A stretch of DNA of 21,679 nt from Cyanobacteria bacterium OH_CBB_238 (GTDB lineage: Bacteria > Cyanobacteriota > Vampirovibrionia > Gastranaerophilales > Gastranaerophilaceae): the NCBI GenBank assembly GCA_023409995.1, contig JAEYQN010000125.1:1-21679 (forward strand). The letters run 5' to 3'. The notes under the pieces were generated by a model. It searched no databases. It saw only the letters and a list, made by a program, of their open reading frames with translations, and had not been told where the DNA came from. Position numbers and translations under genes: made by a program. Positions 15,641 through 21,679 of this stretch are shown piece after piece (the stretch's first letter is position 1; each line of letters begins with the position of its first letter).

Positions 15641-16872
15641 AATTGAGTTCCTTTTGGCACAACAGTTATACCTTGAGGAGAAACAATAAAACCCCTTGCC
15701 TCATCTTCTGCTCTGTCAAAACCAATTCTAGTATAAGGTGGTATAGACACATTTTTATCAATAATAGCTTTTCTTATATCCGCATATCTTCCAACGTTCA
15801 CATTTTCCATCAAAATTGAATTAGAAACATTAGAAAAACTGTTAATTCTAACCTCAGGAGACAAAACACATCTTGAAATGCTACCCCCAGATATTATACA
15901 CCCCTCCGAAACCAACGAATTAGTTGCCATACCTATTCTTTCGCCTTCTTCCCAAATAAACTTTGCCGGAGGATAATTATAATTATATGTTCTAAGGGGC
16001 CATTTCTTAGAGTATAAATTTAGCTCAGGCTCATAATCCAATAGATCCATATTAGCCTGCCAATAGCTATCTATACTTCCAACGTCTCTCCAATAACCTC
16101 TTTCTGACTCTGCCATTCCAAAGAACTCATTCTTAGTAAAATCATAAACGCATATTTTCTTACCCTCAAGAAGCATTTGAGGAATAATATTTTTACCAAA
16201 ATCATGATTTGATTCTATATTTTTTGCATCTAAACTAACTTGTTTTATCAGATCAGAAACTTCAAAAATATAATTTCCCATTGATGCAAGACACTTATCT
16301 GGCTGTCCTGGAATAGATTTTGGAGTATGACTTGGTTTTTCAACAAAACCGGTCAAATTCCAGTTCTCATCAACCTCCATTATACCAAATTCTCCTGCTT
16401 CTTCTATGGGGATAGGAATAGCCGAGATAGTCAAAGAGGCAACATTTTTCTTATGAAAACTTAGCATTTGTTGAACATCCATTTTATAAATATGGTCGCC
16501 ACCAAACACACAAACCTGCTCTGGATCTTCATCATGTATATGTGTTAAATTCTGAAAAACAGCATCCGCAGTTCCCTTATACCAGTGCCCATCTGTTCTC
16601 ATTTGAGCAGGAACCAAATCAATATATTGCCCTATAATTGGTGACAAAGGCCAGCCTCTTGAAATATGCTGATTCAATGAATCTGACTTATATTGAGTAA
16701 TTACTTTGAGCTTGTAGAATCCTGAGTTTATAAAATTGTTGATAACAAAATCTATAATTCTATATCGACCGCCAAAAGGAACTGCTGGCTTTGCTCTATC
16801 TCGAGTAAGAGGATAAAGCCTTTTGCCTTCGCCTCCAGCAAGAATCATAACCAGTGTCTTATCAATTGACAT
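15637..16872 (-). CDS. glgC: Glucose-1-phosphate adenylyltransferase (ADP-glucose pyrophosphorylase)
   Basis: A 411-residue cytosolic enzyme making ADP-glucose from ATP and glucose-1-phosphate, the committed step of glycogen synthesis. The nucleotidyltransferase domain begins with LAGGEGKRLYPLTRDRAKPA (residues 11-30), followed by GGRYRIIDF, GGDHIYKMD, EFGIMEVDE, FVEKP and the substrate loop ASMGNYIF. A C-terminal left-handed beta-helix (SEGCIISGGSISRCVLSPE and following repeats) completes it. Length fits the family (about 400-430). GAGAGG lies six bases before the ATG. It is 15 bases downstream of lepA and overlaps the thioredoxin-like gene, so lepA-glgC-thioredoxin form one operon. No other glycogen genes are visible. 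Confidence 0.96.
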   Translation of the reverse strand: MSIDKTLVMILAGGEGKRLYPLTRDRAKPAVPFGGRYRIIDFVINNFINSGFYKLKVITQYKSDSLNQHISRGWPLSPIIGQYIDLVPAQMRTDGHWYKGTADAVFQNLTHIHDEDPEQVCVFGGDHIYKMDVQQMLSFHKKNVASLTISAIPIPIEEAGEFGIMEVDENWNLTGFVEKPSHTPKSIPGQPDKCLASMGNYIFEVSDLIKQVSLDAKNIESNHDFGKNIIPQMLLEGKKICVYDFTKNEFFGMAESERGYWRDVGSIDSYWQANMDLLDYEPELNLYSKKWPLRTYNYNYPPAKFIWEEGERIGMATNSLVSEGCIISGGSISRCVLSPEVRINSFSNVSNSILMENVNVGRYADIRKAIIDKNVSIPPYTRIGFDRAEDEARGFIVSPQGITVVPKGTQL

Positions 16873-16887
16873 ATTTTACCTCTCAGT

Positions 16888-18699
16888 TTAGTCTTCATTT
16901 AGGCTAAGAACAGCCATAAATGCCTCTTGAGGCACTTCAACTCTTCCGACAGCCTTCATTCGTTTCTTACCTTTTTTCTGTTTTTCAAGAAGTTTTCTTT
17001 TACGAGAAATATCACCACCATAACACTTGTCCAAAACATTTTTACGCATGGCTTTTATATTAGTTCTAGCAACTATTCTTCCACCAATAGCAGCTTGAAT
17101 TGGAACCTCAAACATTTGCCTTGGAATTATATCTTTTAATTTAGTTGTAAGTTTCTGACCAACATAAAAGGCACTATCTTTATGGACAATTGCACTCAAA
17201 GCATCTACTATTTCACCTGCCAATAACACATCTAACTTAACAAGATCTGAACGTTTGTAATCATAAAATTCGTAGTCCATACTTGCATAGCCTTTTGATC
17301 TAGACTTTAGCTGATCATAAAAATCTGTAATAACTTCACTTAAAGGTATTTCATACTCAAGATTAACTCTTACTTTATCTAAATATGACATGTTCTTGAA
17401 AATTCCACGTTTGGACTGAGATAAATCCATTAAGGCGCCAACATATTCATTGGGAGTTATTATGTTAACCTTGACATATGGCTCTTCAATATAGTCTCTA
17501 ACTTGTGGATCAGGAAGGTTTGCAGGGTTGTCAATTTCGACCATTTCACCATTTGTCTTATAAACCTTATATATTACACTAGGAGCGGTTGTAACTAAAG
17601 ATAGATTATATTCTCGCTCCAACCTCTCTTGGGCAATTTCCATATGGAGCATTCCCAAAAATCCGCACCTAAAACCAAACCCCAAAGCAGATGAAGTTTC
17701 TGGTTCAAATGTAATACTAGAATCATTTAATTTTAATCTTTCCAGTGCCTCTTTTAGATCTTGGTACTGGTCATTATCAACCGGATACATTCCCGAAAAA
17801 ACCATCGGCAAAGCTTCTTTATAACCAGGAAGCGGTTCCTTGGCAGGATTTGCAGCAAGAGTAACTGTATCACCAACAAATCTTGTTATTTCTTTTATCG
17901 AACAGGCCATGTATCCAACATCTCCTGTTTTCAATTCCTTAACAGGAATTCTACTAGGATTTAAATATCCAAGTTCAACTATTTCATATTTTTTTCCTGT
18001 GGCCATAAACTTAATTTCATCACCAAGCTTAATGCTGCCATCTACGATTTTAAAAAAGCACATAGTACCCAAGTATTGATCATAAGCACTATCAAAGACC
18101 ATGGCTCTTAAAGGTTTATCAGAAGTGTCTTCTGGTGGAGGCACGTATTCCACAATAGCTTCAAGAACTTGAGGAATCCCTGTTCCTTCTTTTGCACTCA
18201 CAGGAATAGCCATAGAAGCATCAATGCCAAGAATTTCCTCTATTTCTTCCTTAACCCTTTCTACATCCGCAGAGGGTAAATCAATTTTGTTTATTACAGG
18301 TATAATTTCAAGGTTTTGTTCAATTGCCAGATAAACATTAGCTAATGTTTGAGCTTCAACGCCTTGAGTAGCATCTACAATTAACAATGCTCCTTCACAC
18401 GCAGCAAGAGACCGAGAAACTTCATAACAGAAATCAACGTGACCTGGAGTGTCTATTAAATTCAAGACATAATCTTTTCCATTGTTTGCCTTGTAGTTCA
18501 TTCTAGCCGCATTTAATTTTATAGTTATACCCCTTTCCCTTTCTATGTCCATAGAATCAAGGAGTTGATTTTGCATATCTCTTGCAGCAATTGTTCCGGT
18601 TGCTTCCAATAACCTATCTGCCAAAGTAGATTTACCATGGTCAATATGCGCTATTATGCAAAAATTTCTAACATTATCTATATGTTTCATTTGTACCAT
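16888..18699 (-). CDS. lepA: Elongation factor 4 (LepA GTPase)
   Basis: A 603-residue ribosome-binding translational GTPase that acts on stalled or maturing ribosomes. The G domain has AHIDHGKST (G1), RGITIK (G2), DTPGHVDF (G3), NKID (G4) and SAKEG (G5). Then come domain II, EF-G-like domains III and V, and the LepA-specific C-terminal domain ([15 protein letters not shown] through [17 protein letters not shown]). Length is typical (about 600). Two in-frame ATGs are possible, at 18699 and three codons later at 18690. Most relatives start at the equivalent of the second ([10 protein letters not shown]). Neither has a Shine-Dalgarno sequence, so the start is uncertain by three residues. Confidence 0.97.
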   Translation of the reverse strand: MVQMKHIDNVRNFCIIAHIDHGKSTLADRLLEATGTIAARDMQNQLLDSMDIERERGITIKLNAARMNYKANNGKDYVLNLIDTPGHVDFCYEVSRSLAACEGALLIVDATQGVEAQTLANVYLAIEQNLEIIPVINKIDLPSADVERVKEEIEEILGIDASMAIPVSAKEGTGIPQVLEAIVEYVPPPEDTSDKPLRAMVFDSAYDQYLGTMCFFKIVDGSIKLGDEIKFMATGKKYEIVELGYLNPSRIPVKELKTGDVGYMACSIKEITRFVGDTVTLAANPAKEPLPGYKEALPMVFSGMYPVDNDQYQDLKEALERLKLNDSSITFEPETSSALGFGFRCGFLGMLHMEIAQERLEREYNLSLVTTAPSVIYKVYKTNGEMVEIDNPANLPDPQVRDYIEEPYVKVNIITPNEYVGALMDLSQSKRGIFKNMSYLDKVRVNLEYEIPLSEVITDFYDQLKSRSKGYASMDYEFYDYKRSDLVKLDVLLAGEIVDALSAIVHKDSAFYVGQKLTTKLKDIIPRQMFEVPIQAAIGGRIVARTNIKAMRKNVLDKCYGGDISRKRKLLEKQKKGKKRMKAVGRVEVPQEAFMAVLSLNED

Positions 18700-18721
18700 T
18701 TTATTTTTCTATACTAAATTA

Positions 18722-18750
18722 AGTATATCTAATAAGTTTTCATTTGCCAA
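18722..18750 (-). promoter_or_regulatory. Sigma-70-type promoter of the lepA-glgC-thioredoxin operon
   Basis: On the minus strand TTGGCA (18750-18745), a 17-base spacer and TATACT (18727-18722). Both hexamers match consensus at five of six. The transcript would start about 16 bases before the first lepA ATG. Confidence 0.65.
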
Positions 18751-18795
18751 TAAATAATACAAGGAATAAAAGATTCCCCAAAAACAAAATAAGAA

Positions 18796-19434
18796 TTAGA
18801 AGTTAATCATCCTTCTAACACTTTCCTCATGATACAACCCACCACCACAGATCGTTTCAACTACCTTTAAGAGAAATTCCCTTGGTGCATCCATCTGATT
18901 AATATAAAATTCTTTATTTCCTAAATGCTTTATTTTTATTACTGCTGTTTTAGTTTTATCTGCAGGAATATACACAGAAGCCACTTCATGCTCTAGAAGA
19001 GCTTGTATTTTATCTTCTGGTTTTTCCTTTAAAATTTCTTTGTAATCACCATTTATTGCCATTATTCTTCCTGCAAACATTGGTAACTGGCTTTCACGAT
19101 ACAAAGCTTGAGGCTTTTCATTAACATTAGTTGTAAAGCTAATTTTGTGCCACAATATGTTCAAATTAGCCACATTATTCTCAGAATCATAGCTATAGTA
19201 GATATTATCTGTAGGAACGCCCCTTGTAGTAAAAGACTGCTTCAAATATTCAACTGTCATCTGCATATTATCGATCATTTTCAGAAAAACTTCAGCCATA
19301 TTAATATTTGAATGTTGGTATTCTAAAAATTGTTTAAACATGTGAGTAGATACAAGACTCATTCTCTCCTGAATAACAGAAGACTTCCTCATTGTAGATT
19401 CTAGATTATCTAAGCTGTCAAAACTATTTGTCAA
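18796..19434 (-). CDS. Hypothetical protein, 212 residues
   Basis: I do not recognise this protein. It has no signal peptide and no membrane segment. The N-terminal third is helical and Met-rich (residues about 10-70, MAEVFLKMIDNMQMTVEYLK). The remainder looks mixed alpha/beta (IYYSYDSENNVANLNILWHKISF; ASVYIPADKTKTAVIKIKHLG), and it ends ICGGGLYHEESVRRMINF. The frame is open only a short way upstream and contains no ATG or GTG before the TTG at 19434, which has AAAGAG nine bases upstream. The first ATG is residue 15 and has no ribosome site, so a TTG start is preferred. It stands alone, upstream of lepA and divergent from the zinc-ribbon gene. A weak GGAAT/ATTCC hairpin (18763-18777) lies between it and lepA. 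Codon use and composition match its neighbours, so it is likely a real lineage-specific gene. Confidence 0.7.
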   Translation of the reverse strand: MTNSFDSLDNLESTMRKSSVIQERMSLVSTHMFKQFLEYQHSNINMAEVFLKMIDNMQMTVEYLKQSFTTRGVPTDNIYYSYDSENNVANLNILWHKISFTTNVNEKPQALYRESQLPMFAGRIMAINGDYKEILKEKPEDKIQALLEHEVASVYIPADKTKTAVIKIKHLGNKEFYINQMDAPREFLLKVVETICGGGLYHEESVRRMINF

Positions 19435-19510
19435 CGATGCACACTCTTTGTTTAACGTATCCTTATTTTAATAAAAAAACCTTATTAATAAAAGTATTTT
19501 ACTACTTTTG

Positions 19511-19539
19511 TTTACAAACATGAATACACATTATATATT
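19511..19539 (+). promoter_or_regulatory. Possible upstream promoter of the zinc-ribbon gene
   Basis: TTTACA (19511-19516), a 17-base spacer and TATATT (19534-19539). It is upstream of a second candidate at 19565, so one or both may be used. Confidence 0.4.
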
Positions 19540-19564
19540 ATGAGTTTCAATTGTTAGGTATTTT

Positions 19565-19593
19565 TTGATTTTTTAAGCAAAATACAGTATTAT
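19565..19593 (+). promoter_or_regulatory. Promoter of the zinc-ribbon gene
   Basis: TTGATT (19565-19570), a 17-base spacer and TATTAT (19588-19593), giving a leader of about 26 bases before the ATG at 19626. The -35 is the same as in the first pilin promoter. Confidence 0.5.
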
Positions 19594-19625
19594 ATTGAAG
19601 ATAGTTTAAGAAAAGAAAAAGATTG

Positions 19626-19982
19626 ATGTCAAATTTAGTTAATTGTCCAAGATGTGGAGCTCTTTTTTTGAAAAAGAACAATAGAGACGTTTGCGACAAA
19701 TGCTTTAAGGAAAGAATAGAATTAGCTGAAAATATTATAAAATACGCAGAATCATTTCCAAATGATAAAGTGCATATAAAGCAAGTGTTAGAGCACTTCA
19801 AAATAAGCATAAACGAATTAGAGTATTTATTAACTAACTTTAAACTTGTATCAATCGAAGACAAATTAGTTATGAATTGTGCAAAATGTGGAGTAATAAT
19901 GCCTGCAACGAGTCAATTCTCCAAAATATGCAGAAAATGTGCTAATGAATTAAAACAAGAAGTACTAAAAGGTCTAATATAA
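19626..19982 (+). CDS. Double zinc-ribbon protein resembling flagellar-operon protein YvyF
   Basis: A 118-residue cytosolic protein. The N-terminal zinc ribbon has CPRC and CDKC (NCPRCGALFLKKNNRDVCDKC). A central helical segment with a helix-turn-helix-like pattern (VLEHFKISINELEYLL) follows, and a second zinc ribbon has CAKC and CRKC near the C-terminus. This order (ribbon, short winged or helical middle, ribbon) and the opening NCPRCGALF match the YvyF/flagellar-operon protein family of Firmicutes, found beside flgM, flgK and fliD. A fliD gene lies 1 kb away here, which supports the call. Its function is not established; it may be a regulator or adaptor. The start is ATG 19626 rather than the adjoining TTG; the ribosome site is weak (AAAAAG). 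The formyltransferase-like gene follows after 37 bases and is probably co-transcribed. Confidence 0.65.
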   Translation: MSNLVNCPRCGALFLKKNNRDVCDKCFKERIELAENIIKYAESFPNDKVHIKQVLEHFKISINELEYLLTNFKLVSIEDKLVMNCAKCGVIMPATSQFSKICRKCANELKQEVLKGLI

Positions 19983-20019
19983 ATTAAATACATCATTTAG
20001 CATTATCTTAAAGGTAATT

Positions 20020-20973
20020 ATGTATAAAATTGTTGTTGTTGGATATGGAAAAATGTTCGCAAATCTTATACTTGGCTGTATAGAAAGTGGGCATAATGTA
20101 GTTGGGGTGTTTCGACATGAAAAAACAACAATGGCTCCATTCTATCTAAAAATAAAGGACTTTATAAACCCTAGTGATGACAAATCTTTTATTAGCTCTT
20201 TAGGCCTACACGAAATAAAAGCAAAAAGCACAAATAGTGAGCTATTTCGAAAGGCATTATTAAAACTTAACGCGGATATTTTATTAGTTGGGTCTTGGAG
20301 TGAAAAAATTGAGAAAGCAACTTTGAGTATCCCCTCAGTTGCATCAATTAATTGTCATCCATCGCTTCTTCCGAAATACAGGGGGCCAAATCCTTACGCA
20401 CAAGTCATACTCAAGGGAGAAAAGAAAACCGGTATAACCTTTCACCTGATGGATTCAAACTTTGACACAGGAGCCATTCTTCACCAAAAAGAGATCTTTA
20501 TATCCGAGACGGATACAGGGGAAACACTAAAAGATAAATGTACAAATATGGCAAAGCAAGAAATTCAGTTATTGCTTGAAAAAATGTCAAATGAAATAGT
20601 CATACCAGTAATGCAAGAAGAAAAATTTGCAAGCTATCAAAAACAGCTGTGCGAAAAAGATATATTAATTGACTTTGATAAAACAGCAGAAGAAATTGAC
20701 AGGCAAATAAGGGCATTAACTCCGTGGCTAAAGTGTTATATAACTTGCAGAGATCATTTTTTAAGAATTAGAAAATACAAAATCATTGATAATTATTCCT
20801 GCGAAAAAACACCAGGAATAGTTATCAAACACAAAAATAATTTACTCCACATAACATGCCAGAATAACAAGGCTCTAGAGCTTAGCGAACTTGAATTACT
20901 TGGTTTTCTGCCCAAAATAACTACGCCCTTATTTATAAATCACATAATAAAAATTGGGGACAAAGCCCAATAA
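20020..20973 (+). CDS. Methionyl-tRNA formyltransferase-like protein
   Basis: A 317-residue protein of the 10-formyl-THF-dependent formyltransferase family (Fmt, ArnA N-terminal domain and sugar N-formyltransferases). The catalytic triad is present: N111 and H113 in INCHPSLLPKYRG, and D149 in FDTGAIL. The C-terminal Fmt_C-like domain is present (LIDFDKTAEEIDRQIRALTP and following). The N-terminal Rossmann part is unlike housekeeping Fmt: it opens VVVGYGKMFANLILG and has LLVGSWSEKI where Fmt usually has a VVAYG-type strand. So it may be a paralogue that formylates an amino sugar, for instance in a flagellin or surface glycan. AAAGG lies five bases before the ATG. It ends six bases from the convergent fliD stop. 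The family is secure, but the substrate (initiator tRNA or amino sugar) is open. Confidence 0.75.
   Translation: MYKIVVVGYGKMFANLILGCIESGHNVVGVFRHEKTTMAPFYLKIKDFINPSDDKSFISSLGLHEIKAKSTNSELFRKALLKLNADILLVGSWSEKIEKATLSIPSVASINCHPSLLPKYRGPNPYAQVILKGEKKTGITFHLMDSNFDTGAILHQKEIFISETDTGETLKDKCTNMAKQEIQLLLEKMSNEIVIPVMQEEKFASYQKQLCEKDILIDFDKTAEEIDRQIRALTPWLKCYITCRDHFLRIRKYKIIDNYSCEKTPGIVIKHKNNLLHITCQNNKALELSELELLGFLPKITTPLFINHIIKIGDKAQ
20949..20971 (-). terminator. Terminator for fliD inside the end of the formyltransferase gene
   Basis: ATTGGG and CCCAAT pair around a seven-base loop (20953-20971). On the minus strand the stem is followed by TTTTATTAT, which suits leftward termination of fliD. On the plus strand the following bases are A-rich, so it would not serve the rightward gene. 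Confidence 0.5.
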
Positions 20974-20979
20974 AATTTA

Positions 20980-21678
20980 TTAACTAGAACTGCTAGAAGT
21001 AAAGTTACTATACTGTGATTTTAAAGTTGCGATAGTATTATCCATGGCTTGAAATTGAGCTGTTATAACTTTTTCGTACAACTCTAAACTCCGTGTCTTC
21101 TTTTCTATAATTGAATTATATCTTTTTACTTGAGAATCAAATACTTCTGTTTTTGAAGAAAAATAGCCATCTGTAGATAAGGAATTCTCAACAACCTTTT
21201 TAAGTTTTCCAGCAAATCCACCATCGCTATCTTCTGAACCATCACCAATAAGAAGCTTTCTAACAGACTCAGGATCCTCTTTCAAAGCAGCAAGAAACTT
21301 GGTTTCATCCAATACAAGTGACGTAGAGGTAGATTTAGCATCTTGCCCAGCAGCTCCAGTCGAAATACCAATAGTAGAAAGACTACTATATATGTCAGAA
21401 TCATTAAAATATGATGCCTCTTGTCTTAATGACCTTCTTATAGAAGATAAAGAAGTATCATACTGGAACAAATTATACTCATAATTACCTTCCTTATCAT
21501 ATGATGCGGCTTGCAATTTATCAGTATTTGAGAGGGCAGCATTGTAAGCACTAATCATTGATTTTACTGCACTTAATAACTGAGAAGAATCTTGAGAAAC
21601 ATTTACTTTAACATTAGAGTCCGTTTCTGTCACTTCCTTCAAATTAAACACCAAGCCGCTCAATCCAGTGGTATCACT
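20980..21678 (-). CDS. fliD: Flagellar hook-associated protein 2 (filament cap), C-terminal part
   Basis: Partial gene. The C-terminal 232 codons are visible and the 5' part lies beyond the right edge; an in-frame TTG at 21663 is internal. FliD forms the cap at the filament tip and helps flagellin assembly outside the cell. The visible part opens GLSGLVFNLKEVT and has SSIRRSLRQEA, LSTIGISTGAAG, LVLDETKFLAAL, DPESVRKLL and the heptad-rich end YEKVITAQFQAMDNTIATLKSQ, all typical of the FliD_C domain. A serine run (NFTSSSSS) closes the protein. The order matches the usual end of FliD, where the terminal helices form the D0 stalk. Confidence 0.92.
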   Translation of the reverse strand, partial: SDTTGLSGLVFNLKEVTETDSNVKVNVSQDSSQLLSAVKSMISAYNAALSNTDKLQAASYDKEGNYEYNLFQYDTSLSSIRRSLRQEASYFNDSDIYSSLSTIGISTGAAGQDAKSTSTSLVLDETKFLAALKEDPESVRKLLIGDGSEDSDGGFAGKLKKVVENSLSTDGYFSSKTEVFDSQVKRYNSIIEKKTRSLELYEKVITAQFQAMDNTIATLKSQYSNFTSSSSS

Positions 21679-21679
21679 A

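Noticed and set aside
15206..16872. Idea that the thioredoxin-like protein redox-regulates GlgC as in plants
   Set aside because: The thioredoxin-like protein carries an export signal, whereas GlgC is cytosolic.
19490..19509. AAAAGTA/TACTTTT hairpin upstream of the 212-residue protein
   Set aside because: Short, A/T-rich and not placed after any gene; could be chance, so not listed as a terminator.

Overview
The window is AT-rich bacterial chromosome and contains only protein-coding genes; I saw no tRNA, rRNA, CRISPR array or insertion sequence. A TolC/RND/adaptor efflux set means a Gram-negative envelope. A FliD fragment means flagella. The prepilin-like N-termini starting MNKKTGFTLAEVLITLVIIG are very typical of gut Vampirovibrionia ('Melainabacteria', e.g. 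Gastranaerophilales), the non-photosynthetic relatives of cyanobacteria. That assignment is inference from protein style, not from a marker-gene search.

Layout. 1-5140 reads rightward: the 3' end of a ketopantoate reductase gene (panE-like), a maltose/galactoside O-acetyltransferase-like gene, gatB with its own extended -10 promoter and terminator, two nearly identical type IV pilin-like genes in tandem (each with its own promoter and the same palindromic terminator), and thymidine kinase. 5177-19434 reads leftward. In transcription order it holds an unrecognised 212-residue protein, lepA, glgC, an exported thioredoxin-like protein, a three-gene RND efflux operon (adaptor, pump, TolC-like channel), a soluble histidine kinase, a REC-degenerate GGDEF-REC response regulator and a leucyl aminopeptidase. 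19626-20973 reads rightward again (a double zinc-ribbon protein resembling flagellar YvyF, then a formyltransferase-like protein), meeting the leftward 3' part of fliD at the right edge.

How the genes may work together. The efflux operon has an extended -10 promoter with a 20-bp dyad across its -35 region, so repression by a dimeric regulator is likely. The histidine kinase promoter lies in the end of the tolC-like gene and places the -10 box six bases before the ATG, predicting a leaderless mRNA. Kinase and response regulator are adjacent and probably partners. The regulator has lost catalytic residues of its GGDEF domain and key residues of its first receiver, so it probably signals through the second receiver. 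The right-hand genes lie at the edge of a flagellar region.

Most of the window is housekeeping or common envelope biology. The parts most worth a second look are the twin pilins, the degenerate REC-GGDEF-REC protein with its leaderless kinase, the Lys-rich N-terminal extension of the TolC-like channel, and the non-standard formyltransferase beside flagellar genes.
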